From NCBI RefSeq assembly GCF_030816895.1, contig NZ_JAUSYL010000001.1, forward strand, positions 2,604,001 through 2,668,000: a DNA stretch of 64,000 nt. Direction: 5' to 3'. The notes below the pieces were generated by a model. That model was given only the letters and a program-made list of their open reading frames with translations. It was not told the origin of the DNA and made no database searches. Positions 18,720-27,844 of the stretch are shown in pieces. The stretch is from Clavibacter sp. B3I6. GTDB lineage: Bacteria > Actinomycetota > Actinomycetes > Actinomycetales > Microbacteriaceae. How positions within the stretch are numbered: position 1 is the stretch's first letter; the number at the start of each line of letters is the position of its first letter. Both the position numbers and the translations under genes were made by a program.

Positions 18720-19787
18720 GTGGATCACGCCCCTCGCCCCCGCCCCCTCGTCATCGCCCATCGCGGAGCGAGCGGACACCGCCCCGAGCACTCCGCGGCC
18801 GCCGTGCGGCTGGGCTTCGCGCAGGGAGCGGATGCCGTCGAGCCCGACCTCGTCACCTCGTCCGACGGGGTGCTCGTCATCCGGCACGAGAACGAGCTGT
18901 CGGGCACCACGGACGTCGCGGACCGTCCCGAGTACGCCGACCGCCGGACCACGCGCGTCGTCGACGGCGTCGAGCGCACGGGCTGGTTCACCGAGGACAT
19001 GACGTGGGCCGAGATCCGGACGCTCCGATGCCGGGAGCGGATCCCCGCGATCCGGCCGGGCAACGCGACGCACGACGACGAGGAGGCGGTGCTCTCGCTG
19101 CCCGACCTGCTCCGCATCATCGACCAGGAGTCCGCGCGACACGGCCGACCGCTCGGCATGGTGGCGGAGATCAAGCACGCCACCCACTTCGCCGCCTTCG
19201 GCCTGCCGCTCGACGAGCTGCTCGCGCGCGACCTCGTGGCTCACGGCTGGGCGTCGGACGCATCGCGCCTCACGGTCGAGTCCTTCGAGCGGGACGTGCT
19301 GCTGCGGGTCCGGGCACGCGGCGTGGAGGCCCGGCTGGTGTACCTGCTCGAGGGACGCGGCGCCGCAACGGACGAGGTCGCGCGCCACGGCGGATCGGCG
19401 GCCACCTTCGACGAGCAGCTGACGGACGCGGGGCTCGCGGCGCTCGCCGCCGACGTGGACGGCATCAGCGTCGGCGTGGAGCGGATCTGCCCGGCGGCGG
19501 GCTTCACCGCCGATCGCGCCGACGATGCGGTCCCCGCTCCCGGCTCCGACCTGGTCGGGCGCGCGCACGCCGCCGGCCTCTCCGTGTTCACCTGGACGCT
19601 CCGGCCCGAGAACGCGTTCCTGCCCCGACCCCTCCGCGGGTCCGGGCCGAGGTCCGCGCACGGCGACTTCCGCGCGCACTGGGGGCGGCTCCTCGACGCG
19701 GGCGTCGACGGCGTGTTCGTCGACCATCCGGATCTCGCGGTGCGGCTCGTCGAGGAGCGGGCGGCGGCGGTCGGGGCCGGGGGATAG
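18720..19787 (+). CDS. Glycerophosphodiester phosphodiesterase
   Basis: 355 residues. The GDPD TIM-barrel opens with VIAHRGASGHRPEHS; the first His is the catalytic one. Then come the metal-binding VEPDLVTSSDG and RHENELSGTTD, and the late Glu/Lys pair in MVAEIKHATHF. The end reads DGVFVDHPDLAVRL. It hydrolyses glycerophosphodiesters to glycerol-3-phosphate and an alcohol. No signal peptide is visible, so it is probably cytosolic. The GTG start sits 7 nt after a TAGCGT box. A tract of short tandem repeats follows the stop. Confidence 0.9.
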   Translation: MDHAPRPRPLVIAHRGASGHRPEHSAAAVRLGFAQGADAVEPDLVTSSDGVLVIRHENELSGTTDVADRPEYADRRTTRVVDGVERTGWFTEDMTWAEIRTLRCRERIPAIRPGNATHDDEEAVLSLPDLLRIIDQESARHGRPLGMVAEIKHATHFAAFGLPLDELLARDLVAHGWASDASRLTVESFERDVLLRVRARGVEARLVYLLEGRGAATDEVARHGGSAATFDEQLTDAGLAALAADVDGISVGVERICPAAGFTADRADDAVPAPGSDLVGRAHAAGLSVFTWTLRPENAFLPRPLRGSGPRSAHGDFRAHWGRLLDAGVDGVFVDHPDLAVRLVEERAAAVGAGG

Positions 19788-19825
19788 GGGCGCGGGGCGT
19801 CAGGTCCGGTCGCGGGGGCTCCGGG

Positions 19826-19909
19826 TCGCTCGGCTCGCTCGGTCGCTCGGTCGCTCGGTCGCTCGGCTCGGCTCGGCTCGCTCGGTTCGGATCGCTCCGC
19901 TCCGCTCGG
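19826..19909. repeat. Degenerate short tandem repeat (TCGCTCGG / CTCGG units)
   Basis: The octamer TCGCTCGG occurs at 19826, 19843, 19851 and 19859, interleaved and followed by CTCGG pentamers and CTCGCTCGG variants up to 19909. The tract fills the space between the phosphodiesterase stop and the pcrA promoter. Confidence 0.85.
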
Positions 19910-19996
19910 CGCTCGCGCCGCCTCGCGGCGGGCGTACCGGATGGTGCGGCCACGGGCCGCGCGTCTCCCGCCCGGACCGGCGTCGGGGGCAGCGCC

Positions 19997-20002
19997 TAGG
20001 AT
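19997..20002 (+). promoter_or_regulatory. Candidate -10 box for pcrA
   Basis: TAGGAT, 10 nt before the ATG at 20013. The leader would be only a few nucleotides. Confidence 0.4.
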
Positions 20003-20012
20003 CGATGCCGAC

Positions 20013-22463
20013 ATGAGTGCCGACCCCGCCGCCCTTCCCGCCTCCAGCACGCCGATCATCCTCGACGGCCGCGGGGGCGCCGGCGGAGGGCCCGGGACCC
20101 CGTCGGATCCGCTGCTCGAGGGCCTCAACCCGGAGCAGCGCGAGGCCGTCGTGTACCGCGGGCCGGCCCTCCTCATCGTCGCTGGCGCCGGCTCCGGGAA
20201 GACGCGCGTGCTCACCCACCGCATCGCGAGCCTCATCGAGTCGCGGGAGGCGTGGCCGAGCCAGATCCTGGCCATCACGTTCACGAACAAGGCCGCCGCG
20301 GAGATGCGCGAGCGCGTCGAGTCGCTCCTCGGCCAGGCGTCCGAGGGCATGTGGATCTCGACGTTCCACTCCGCGTGCGTGCGCATCCTGCGTCGCGAGG
20401 CGGAGGCGTTCGGCTTCACGCAGAACTTCACCATCTACGACTCGGCCGACAGTCGGGTCCTCATCAAGCGGATCATCAAGCAGCTCGACGCGGACACGCT
20501 CGGCTTCACGGTCTCCTCCGTGTCCGGCCGCATCTCGAAGCTCAAGAACGAGCTGTCGGACGCCGACACCTTCGCCCGCACGGCCAACTTCAACGACCCG
20601 GCCGAGGCCATGTTCGTGGAGATCTTCCGGCAGTACACGCGCTCGCTGGCGTCCGCGAACGCCTTCGACTTCGACGACCTCATCGGGCAGACCGTCTTCC
20701 TGTTCCGCGCGTTCCCGAAGGTGGCGGCGCTCTACCAGCGGCGCTTCCGGCACGTGCTGGTGGACGAGTACCAGGACACGAACCACGCGCAGTACTCCCT
20801 CATCCGCGAGCTCACACGCGCGGTCTCGCCCGACGACGTGCCCGTCGACACGCGCATGTCGACGAACGGCATGGGCGGCATCGACGGAGCGTCGCTCACC
20901 GTGGTGGGCGACAGCGACCAGTCGATCTACGCCTTCCGCGGCGCCGACATCCGCAACATCACCGAGTTCGAGCGCGACTTCCCGCAGTCGAAGGTCGTGC
21001 TCCTCGAGCAGAACTACCGGTCGACGCAGAACATCCTCACCGCGGCCAACGCCGTCATCTCCCACAACTTCGACCGCAAGGACAAGAAGCTGTGGACGTC
21101 CATCGGCGACGGCGACAAGATCGTCGGCTTCACGGGGTACTCGGGTCACGACGAGGCGCAGTTCGTGGCCGACGAGATCCAGAAGCTGCACGAGGAGGGC
21201 ACCGCCTACTCGGAGATCGCGGTCTTCTACCGGACCAACGCGCAGACGCGCGCGCTCGAGGAGATCCTCATCCGCTCCGCAGTCCCGTATCGGATCATGG
21301 GCGGCACGAAGTTCTACGAGCGGGCTGAGATCAAGGACGCCATGGCGTACCTGGTCTCCGTGGCGAACCCCGCCGACGTGCTCGCGCTCCGCCGCATCCT
21401 CAACACCCCGAAGCGCGGCATCGGCCCCGCCACGGAGACGGCGCTGGCGAACTTCGCCGAGGCGCACGGCGTCACCTTCCGGGAGGCCATGCGGCGCGCG
21501 TCCGAGCTGGGGCTCGGGCCGAAGGTCACCCAGGCGATCCTCACGCTCTCTCGCATGCTCGACGAGGTGGCGCTGCTGCTCGATCCCGACCGGCCGGAGG
21601 GGCGCACCTCCGTCGGCGACCTCGTCACCACGCTCCTCGACCGGAGCGGCCTGGTGCAGGCGCTCCGCGCGAGCAAGGACGCCCAGGACGAGGCGCGCGC
21701 GGAGAACGTCGAGGAGCTCGTCGCGGTGACGAAGGAGTTCTCGCGCAACAACCCGGAGGGCCAGCTCGTCGACTTCCTCACGGAGGTCTCCCTCGTGGCC
21801 GCCGCCGACGAGCTGGACGACTCGAGCGGCACGGTGTCCCTCATGACCCTCCACACGGCGAAGGGCCTCGAGTACGACTCGGTATTCCTCACCGGGGTGG
21901 AGGAGGACCTGCTCCCGCACCGCATGTCCGCGAACGAACCCGGCGGCCCTGCCGAGGAGCGGCGTCTCTTCTACGTCGGCATCACGCGAGCCCGCCGCCG
22001 CCTCTTCATCTCCCTCGCCATGACCCGCGCGCAGTTCGGCGAGGTCAACGTGGCCATGCCGAGCCGGTACCTGCAGGAGATCCCAGCCGAGCTGATCGAC
22101 TGGAAGCAGTCCCCGGGCATGGCCACGTCGCGCGGCGGCACCCAGCCGCGGGCGCTCAACGCCCGTCGGGAGGGCGGCGGGTACAGCGGTCGATCCCGGT
22201 CGACGAGCGGCTTCGAGGACCCGGCCCTGCCGCCGCCCCCGCGTCCCAAGACCCAGTGGGCCAACACGGTCACGGGGCAGGTGCGCGACAACGGCGACCT
22301 GGAGCTCGCGTTCGGCGATCGCATTCGCCACACCGACTTCGGCGACGGCCGGGTCACGGCTGTCACGGGCGAAGGGCGCAAGCGCATCGCGGAGGTGCAG
22401 TTCGACGGACCGGCGGGGCGGAAGCGGCTCCTCATCAAGATCGCGCCCATCGAGAAGCTCTAG
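20013..22463 (+). CDS. pcrA: ATP-dependent DNA helicase PcrA/UvrD (SF1A)
   Basis: 816 residues. The SF1A motifs appear in order: Q-motif LNPEQREAV, Walker A AGAGSGKT (residues 57-64), Ia ITFTNKAAAEM, Walker B LVDEYQDTN, motif III VVGDSDQSIYAFRGA, motif IV LLEQNYRST, motif V VSLMTLHTAKGLEY and motif VI FYVGITRARRRL. A C-terminal Tudor-like domain (HTDFGDGRVTAVTGEG to the end) binds RNA polymerase in homologues. The enzyme is a 3'-5' helicase in repair and replication. The frame is open further upstream, but the ATG at 20013 is chosen because only low-complexity sequence precedes it and a TAGGAT box lies just upstream. Its 3' end overlaps the convergent surface-protein gene by 29 nt. Confidence 0.95.
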   Translation: MSADPAALPASSTPIILDGRGGAGGGPGTPSDPLLEGLNPEQREAVVYRGPALLIVAGAGSGKTRVLTHRIASLIESREAWPSQILAITFTNKAAAEMRERVESLLGQASEGMWISTFHSACVRILRREAEAFGFTQNFTIYDSADSRVLIKRIIKQLDADTLGFTVSSVSGRISKLKNELSDADTFARTANFNDPAEAMFVEIFRQYTRSLASANAFDFDDLIGQTVFLFRAFPKVAALYQRRFRHVLVDEYQDTNHAQYSLIRELTRAVSPDDVPVDTRMSTNGMGGIDGASLTVVGDSDQSIYAFRGADIRNITEFERDFPQSKVVLLEQNYRSTQNILTAANAVISHNFDRKDKKLWTSIGDGDKIVGFTGYSGHDEAQFVADEIQKLHEEGTAYSEIAVFYRTNAQTRALEEILIRSAVPYRIMGGTKFYERAEIKDAMAYLVSVANPADVLALRRILNTPKRGIGPATETALANFAEAHGVTFREAMRRASELGLGPKVTQAILTLSRMLDEVALLLDPDRPEGRTSVGDLVTTLLDRSGLVQALRASKDAQDEARAENVEELVAVTKEFSRNNPEGQLVDFLTEVSLVAAADELDDSSGTVSLMTLHTAKGLEYDSVFLTGVEEDLLPHRMSANEPGGPAEERRLFYVGITRARRRLFISLAMTRAQFGEVNVAMPSRYLQEIPAELIDWKQSPGMATSRGGTQPRALNARREGGGYSGRSRSTSGFEDPALPPPPRPKTQWANTVTGQVRDNGDLELAFGDRIRHTDFGDGRVTAVTGEGRKRIAEVQFDGPAGRKRLLIKIAPIEKL

Positions 22464-24435
22464 CGGTCCTCCGGCGACGTCGGCCGCTGGTGCGGGCGCC
22501 GACGCCGAGCGCGCCGATGGCGCCGACGGCGGCCGCCGCGCAGGCCAGCTGCCCGGCGCCGACCCGCTGCCCACCTGCTGTTCCCGGGACGTCGATCCCC
22601 GGCGCGCCGCCCGTCATCGCCAGCTCGGGGTTCGCGGGCGGGGTGGGCGGGGTCGCCGGCGGGGGCGGGCTGACATGGAACGTCTCGGCGGCGTGCGCCA
22701 CGTGGTCGGCGAAGGGGGCGATGGCAGCCCCGTCGGCGTCGTCCGCCGGGCGCCCGGGGCTGTCGAGCACGGCCACGTACCACCCGGGAACGTCGACGCG
22801 CATGCACGGCGTGGTCACGTCGCCGTCGCCCCTGAGCTGCACCACGGCCTGGGCGGCTGCGGGCGACGTCTCGTCGGAGGGCTCGAGGGCCTCGCCCTCC
22901 GCAGGAGCGGAGTCGAGCGGTCCGACGAGGCGCACCCGGATGGGCACGGGCCCCACGCCGACGAACCCCGTGGCGTGCAGCGTGTCGGCCTGGCACTCGC
23001 CCGTGGTGATCTCCGGCGCCCCGATCGTGGTCGTGACCGTCGGAGGGTGCGGGACCTGCGTCGACTCCGTCGCGGCACCGAAGGTCGAGCGCCAGGGGAG
23101 CACCCGCGTCCGGCCCTCCGCCATCGGGGTGTCGTCCGGCGAGATGGACTCGACCCAGGTGTAGAAGCCGCCCGCGGGCACGCGGCAGGCGGGCGTGGTG
23201 TAGTCGCCCGGTCCGCGGTCGACGGGGGTGGTCACCGCGCAGACCTGCGGTGCATCGTCCGGGGCGTCGTCCCGCTCCGGGCCCACCTGCCCCGGGAACG
23301 GGCCGAGGAGCCTGCTCCGGACGATGACGGGCACGGGGACGAGGCTCCCGTCCTCACGCCGCGCGACCCCCCAGCCGTCGGAGGTGGCCGGCCTCCCGGG
23401 CGCAGCCGGCGCCGCCGGGTCGCTGGAGACGAGGAGATGGTCCGCCACCTCGTCGCCGACCGCGGCCACCGCACGTGACGTGCGCGTGACGACCCGGGGC
23501 GCGAAGGGGAGGGGACTCGGCGCTCGCGCATCCGCCCGTGCCGCGGCGCGCGCATCCGCAGGACGGGCCAGGACCAGTCGCTGCGACGCGGCCCCGGCGC
23601 CGACCACGTCGAGCGCGTCGCCGTAGGGGAGGCCGGAGAACGCGGCGCTCGCCGTGACGTGGGACTCCGGGGAGGACCCGGTCGCCGTGACGGGGACGGC
23701 GGTGCCGTTCGCCACCTCCGTGCTCGTGCTGCCGTCCGCGAAGACGGCGCCCTCCAGGGAGACGGTGCCCGTCCGGGTCCCGGGGGCGACGTCTGCCGGC
23801 CCGGTGGCGAGGAAGTCGGCACGCAGGTCGGCGCGCACCGTGCCGTGGCCGTCGTCCCCGAGCGTGACCGCGGCGGCGGCGGTGATCGACCGCGAGGCGC
23901 CGGTCGCGGAGCCGGCCTCGGCGAGCATGTCCCGGGCACGCGACTCCACGACGCCCGCCCGATCGCCGGCGCGCGATGCGTACCAGTCGAGGTCGTGCCC
24001 GCCGAGGCCGGTGATGCTCCACGTCGCGAGCTGCCCGGCGGCCGCGGTGTCGGGATCCGCGGTCCCCGCCCAGGTTCGGGCGATGTAGGCGAGGCGCGCC
24101 CGGTCGTCGGCGGAGCGGCCCGGATCGTCCACCGGTGCGTACTCGTGACCGGGCGGGGCGGCCAGCCCGACGTCGATGCAGAAGCCGAGCCGCCCGTCGT
24201 CCAGCCGGTACGACCCGAGCCAGCGGCCGTCCGGGCCGGAGGCGTAGCCCGTTCCGCGGGAGGTCGCGCTCAGCGCCTGCGCGGGAGGCGCGGCGCTCGT
24301 CGCGAGGCCGAGGCCGGGGCCGATGGCCAGCCCGATGCCCACGAACGTGGCCACGAGGCGGGCGGCGGGGCAGGGGCCCGGCGGCCGCGCGGGGCGTCGG
24401 CGGGTCGGGGGAGCGGGGGAGGGGATCCGTGTCAT
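22435..24435 (-). CDS. Cell-wall surface protein with probable thioester (TQXA-like) domain and LAXTG sorting signal
   Basis: 666 residues. A long signal peptide (MTRIPSPAPP to about residue 55, with the hydrophobic core LVATFVGIGLAIGPGLGLA) precedes a domain containing FCIDVG (Cys86) and GQLATWS (Gln135). That Cys/Gln pairing is the pattern of internal thioester surface domains. The middle (about 170-590) is a series of beta-rich, Ala/Pro/Asp-rich segments. The C-terminus has LAMTG (residues 605-609), a hydrophobic helix and an Arg-rich tail, the layout of a class E sortase substrate. The ATG at 24435 has CACCCT 6 nt upstream. The 3' end overlaps pcrA. The thioester assignment is inference; a plain adhesin or S-layer-like role is the alternative. 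Confidence 0.68.
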   Translation of the reverse strand: MTRIPSPAPPTRRRPARPPGPCPAARLVATFVGIGLAIGPGLGLATSAAPPAQALSATSRGTGYASGPDGRWLGSYRLDDGRLGFCIDVGLAAPPGHEYAPVDDPGRSADDRARLAYIARTWAGTADPDTAAAGQLATWSITGLGGHDLDWYASRAGDRAGVVESRARDMLAEAGSATGASRSITAAAAVTLGDDGHGTVRADLRADFLATGPADVAPGTRTGTVSLEGAVFADGSTSTEVANGTAVPVTATGSSPESHVTASAAFSGLPYGDALDVVGAGAASQRLVLARPADARAAARADARAPSPLPFAPRVVTRTSRAVAAVGDEVADHLLVSSDPAAPAAPGRPATSDGWGVARREDGSLVPVPVIVRSRLLGPFPGQVGPERDDAPDDAPQVCAVTTPVDRGPGDYTTPACRVPAGGFYTWVESISPDDTPMAEGRTRVLPWRSTFGAATESTQVPHPPTVTTTIGAPEITTGECQADTLHATGFVGVGPVPIRVRLVGPLDSAPAEGEALEPSDETSPAAAQAVVQLRGDGDVTTPCMRVDVPGWYVAVLDSPGRPADDADGAAIAPFADHVAHAAETFHVSPPPPATPPTPPANPELAMTGGAPGIDVPGTAGGQRVGAGQLACAAAAVGAIGALGVGARTSGRRRRRTARASRWARS

Positions 24436-24536
24436 GGCCGCAGGGTGCGGCATCGCGCGCGCCCCCGATCGGGCTCCCGGCGGGACGGGGAGGGGATGCG
24501 GGACGCGCGACCTGTGCAGGAGCGGCCCGGCGTCCG

Positions 24537-25358
24537 CTAGTCGGCGTCGCGCCGCCCGTACCGGCGCGTGATCACCGACCGCGGCGCCTCGCGGACCGCG
24601 CGCGGCATCAGCCGGTAGACCGCGAGGACGGTCCCGAGCGCCCGTCGGAAGCGGCGCTCGAGCCGCGCGTCCCAGCGCATCCCGAAGCCCGAGCGGATCC
24701 GCGGCGGCAGCAGCCCCGCCGTCACGAGGGCGACGAGCGGCATCACGGCGCGCACCACGGGCGATCCCACGCGTCCGCCCAGCAGCGTCCGCGCGACCCG
24801 GCGGGCGTCCGGCGTCGGGTCGAGGGTCGCGATCCGCTCCTCCCAGTACGCGCGGAAGGCGACCCTGTCCGCGGGCCAGCGCCCCTCCGGGACCTGGAGC
24901 GCCGTGCCCAGCACGGCGTACTCCGCGTAGATCCGGTCCGCGGCCTCCTCGGGCAGCGGGCCGAAGCAGGTCTCGAACATCAGGACGGCAGAGTCGTAGA
25001 GCGTCGCCGCCACCCACAGCTGCAGGTCGGCGTCGTACGCCGAGTACGCCGGCGCGGAGCCGTCCGCGGCGGGGACCGCCGACCGCACGGGAGCGTGGGC
25101 GCGTCCCACGATGCGCCGAGCGCGCGCGACCTCGGCGGGCGACCCGAAGACGACGGCGTACACGTAGCCGAGGGTGCCCTCGAGCCGGTCGAGCGGACGC
25201 GAGGCGAAGTCGCTGTGCTCGGCCACCCCGCGGGCGACCGACGGGTCGGCGATCTGCAGCAGGATCGCCCGTCCGCCCGCGGCCAGGAGGATCCCCTCGC
25301 CGGCGAGGTCGCGGATGGATCCGTCCCGCCGTCGCGCGGCGTGCGTCGTCGGCCTCAT
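24537..25358 (-). CDS. Oxygenase MpaB family protein (DUF2236)
   Basis: 273 residues. The helical DUF2236/MpaB fold is recognisable by [31 protein letters not shown] and GYVYAVVFG near the start, and by [19 protein letters not shown] in the middle. Some relatives bind heme b or are latex-clearing-like oxygenases, but the reaction here is unknown. The ATG at 25358 is chosen because homologues begin a few residues before the RDLAGEG motif and a GAGACT box lies 6 nt upstream; the frame is open further but crosses the sucC regulatory region. Confidence 0.78.
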   Translation of the reverse strand: MRPTTHAARRRDGSIRDLAGEGILLAAGGRAILLQIADPSVARGVAEHSDFASRPLDRLEGTLGYVYAVVFGSPAEVARARRIVGRAHAPVRSAVPAADGSAPAYSAYDADLQLWVAATLYDSAVLMFETCFGPLPEEAADRIYAEYAVLGTALQVPEGRWPADRVAFRAYWEERIATLDPTPDARRVARTLLGGRVGSPVVRAVMPLVALVTAGLLPPRIRSGFGMRWDARLERRFRRALGTVLAVYRLMPRAVREAPRSVITRRYGRRDAD

Positions 25359-25606
25359 CCGCCCAGTCTCCCTCCCCAGGCGGGCGGTTCCCGTCCCGCA
25401 GCACGGGCGCAGGGCGCCCCGGTCGGCCGACGCGGGACCCGATAGGCTCTCCACGGTCGTCGACGCGGCGGGCCGGTCCACCCCGGTGGGCGGCGTGCGC
25501 GTCGACCAGCCGCTACACACCGGGTGCCGCCACCAGACGGTCGTGGCACCGCAGCCTCGAACGACGCACGTAACCGCCGAGCGCGGGTGCGGATGGGATG
25601 ACACGC
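25359..25606. promoter_or_regulatory. Upstream region of sucC
   Basis: About 250 bp between divergent genes. TAGGCT at 25443-25448 is the best -10 candidate for sucC and would give a leader of roughly 155 nt. A weak hairpin (GGTGCC/GGCACC) sits around 25525-25550. I see no clear operator. Confidence 0.35.
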
Positions 25607-26770
25607 GTGGATCTTTTCGAATACCAGGCCAGGGACCTCTTCGAGTCCTACGGCGTCCCGGTCCTCCCGGGGATCGTCGCCGACACCGCCGAGGAGGTGC
25701 GCGCCGCGGCCGAGAAGCTGGGCGGCACCGTGGTCGTGAAGGCGCAGGTGAAGACCGGCGGCCGCGGCAAGGCCGGCGGCGTCAAGGTCGCCCAGAGCGC
25801 CGACGCGGCGTACGAGGCGGCGCAGTCCATCCTCGGCCTCGACATCAAGGGCCACACCGTGAACCGCGTCATGGTCGCCGCCGGTGCGCGCATCAAGCAG
25901 GAGTTCTACTTCTCGATCCTGCTCGACCGCGCCGAGCGCTCCTACCTCTCCCTCACCAGCTACGAGGGCGGCATGGAGATCGAGGAGCTCGCGGTCACGC
26001 GCCCCGAGGCCCTCGCCCGCATCGAGATCGACCCGGTCACCGGCATCGACGCCGCCAAGGCCGAGGAGATCGCGCGCGCCGCGTCCTTCCCGGAGGAGCT
26101 CATCGCCAAGGTCGCGCCCGTGTTCGAGCGCCTCTGGTGGGTCTACCGCGACGAGGACGCGACGCTCGTCGAGGTCAACCCGCTGGTGCTCACCGAGTCG
26201 GGCGACATCATCGCCCTCGACGGCAAGGTCACGCTCGACGAGAACGCCGGCTTCCGCCACGAGGGCCACGCGGCCCTCGAGGACGCGGCCGCCGCGGACC
26301 CGCTCGAGGCGAAGGCCAAGGAGTCCGACCTCAACTACGTGAAGCTCGACGGCCAGGTCGGCATCATCGGCAACGGCGCGGGTCTCGTCATGTCCACGCT
26401 GGACGTCGTCAGCTACGCGGGCGAGAAGCACGGCGGCGCGCGCCCCGCGAACTTCCTCGACATCGGCGGTGGAGCGTCCGCCGAGGTCATGGCCGCGGGT
26501 CTCGACGTCATCCTCGGCGACGAGCAGGTCCGCAGCGTCTTCGTCAACGTCTTCGGCGGCATCACGTCGTGCGACGCCGTCGCGAACGGCATCGTCGGCG
26601 CGCTCGACAAGCTGGGCGACACCGCCACCAAGCCGCTCGTCGTCCGGCTCGACGGCAACAACGTCGAGGAGGGCCGCCGCATCCTCGAGGAGCGCGCGCA
26701 CCCCCTCGTCACCGTCGTCGGCACCATGGACGAGGCGGCCGACAAGGCCGCCGAGCTGGCCGCCGCGTAA
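25607..26770 (+). CDS. sucC: Succinyl-CoA synthetase (ADP-forming) beta subunit
   Basis: 387 residues. It starts [20 protein letters not shown], the family-typical opening, from the GTG at 25607; an ATG three codons upstream (25598) is possible but adds non-conserved residues. The ATP-grasp domain includes [19 protein letters not shown], and the nucleotide/Mg site [10 protein letters not shown] lies near residue 190. The C-terminal CoA-ligase lobe has [12 protein letters not shown]. With SucD it makes ATP (or GTP) from succinyl-CoA in the TCA cycle. The sucD gene follows after 27 nt. Confidence 0.95.
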   Translation: MDLFEYQARDLFESYGVPVLPGIVADTAEEVRAAAEKLGGTVVVKAQVKTGGRGKAGGVKVAQSADAAYEAAQSILGLDIKGHTVNRVMVAAGARIKQEFYFSILLDRAERSYLSLTSYEGGMEIEELAVTRPEALARIEIDPVTGIDAAKAEEIARAASFPEELIAKVAPVFERLWWVYRDEDATLVEVNPLVLTESGDIIALDGKVTLDENAGFRHEGHAALEDAAAADPLEAKAKESDLNYVKLDGQVGIIGNGAGLVMSTLDVVSYAGEKHGGARPANFLDIGGGASAEVMAAGLDVILGDEQVRSVFVNVFGGITSCDAVANGIVGALDKLGDTATKPLVVRLDGNNVEEGRRILEERAHPLVTVVGTMDEAADKAAELAAA

Positions 26771-26797
26771 CTCCCGAGAGAGAACAGGAACAGGTAC

Positions 26798-27685
26798 ATG
26801 TCGATTCTTCTCGACGAGAACAGCAGGATCATCGTCCAGGGCCTCACGGGCTCCGAGGGCACCAAGCACGCGGGCCGCATGCTCGCGTCCGGCAGCAAGG
26901 TCGTGGGCGGCGTCAACCCGCGCAAGGCCGGCACCACGGTCGAGATCGCGGGCGTCGAGCTCCCGATCTTCGGCTCCGTCGCCGAGGCCATGGCGGAGAC
27001 GGGCGCCGACGTGTCGGTCATCTTCGTGCCCCCGGCGTTCGCCAAGAGCGCGGTGCTGGAGGCGATCGACGCGGCCATCCCGCTCGCGGTCGTCATCACC
27101 GAGGGCATCCCGGTCAAGGACTCCGCGGAGTTCTGGTCGCACGCCAAGAGCACCGGCGGGAAGACCCGCATCGTCGGTCCGAACTGCCCCGGCATCATCA
27201 GCCCCGGCAAGTCGAACGCCGGCATCATCCCCGCCACCATCACCGAGGCCGGCCCCATCGGCCTCGTGTCGAAGTCCGGCACGCTCACGTACCAGATGAT
27301 GTACGAGCTGCGCGACCTGGGCATCTCCACCGCCATCGGCATCGGCGGCGACCCCGTCATCGGCACCACGCACATCGACGCCCTCGAGGCGTTCGAGGCG
27401 GACCCGGAGACGCGCGCCATCGTCATGATCGGCGAGATCGGCGGCGACGCCGAGGAGCGCGCGGCCGAGTACATCAAGGCGCACGTCACCAAGCCGGTCG
27501 TCGCGTACGTCGCGGGCTTCACCGCCCCCGAGGGCAAGACCATGGGCCACGCCGGCGCCATCGTCTCCGGCGGCAGCGGCACGGCGCAGGGCAAGAAGGA
27601 GGCCCTCGAGGCCTCCGGCGTCAAGGTCGGCAAGACGCCGACCGAGACGGCCAACCTCCTCCGCGAGGTCTTCGCCGCGCTGTAG
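26798..27685 (+). CDS. sucD: Succinyl-CoA synthetase alpha subunit
   Basis: 295 residues, full length. The CoA-binding Rossmann half starts [20 protein letters not shown]. The ligase half includes [14 protein letters not shown]. The phosphorylated histidine is His251 in the [17 protein letters not shown] loop. It forms the active heterodimer with SucC. The gene ends before a strong terminator. Confidence 0.96.
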   Translation: MSILLDENSRIIVQGLTGSEGTKHAGRMLASGSKVVGGVNPRKAGTTVEIAGVELPIFGSVAEAMAETGADVSVIFVPPAFAKSAVLEAIDAAIPLAVVITEGIPVKDSAEFWSHAKSTGGKTRIVGPNCPGIISPGKSNAGIIPATITEAGPIGLVSKSGTLTYQMMYELRDLGISTAIGIGGDPVIGTTHIDALEAFEADPETRAIVMIGEIGGDAEERAAEYIKAHVTKPVVAYVAGFTAPEGKTMGHAGAIVSGGSGTAQGKKEALEASGVKVGKTPTETANLLREVFAAL

Positions 27686-27706
27686 GGCGCCCGCGCTCCA
27701 GGCGCA

Positions 27707-27745
27707 TGACGACGGCCCGCATCCGGTGGATGCGGGCCGTCGTCA
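27707..27745 (+). terminator. Terminator after sucCD
   Basis: A perfect 16-bp stem TGACGACGGCCCGCAT / ATGCGGGCCGTCGTCA with a 7-nt loop. Confidence 0.88.
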
Positions 27746-27829
27746 CGCCCGCGCCTCCTCCCCTGGCGGATCGCCCCGCGGATGCCCCGCCGCGCCCGCC
27801 GCCCGACCGGTCGCGCAGGGCCCGGCCGG

Positions 27830-27835
27830 TAGGGT
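27830..27835 (+). promoter_or_regulatory. -10 box upstream of the DUF6350 gene
   Basis: TAGGGT, 9 nt before the ATG at 27845, implying a leader of only a few bases. Confidence 0.45.
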
Positions 27836-27844
27836 CGTCGAGGC

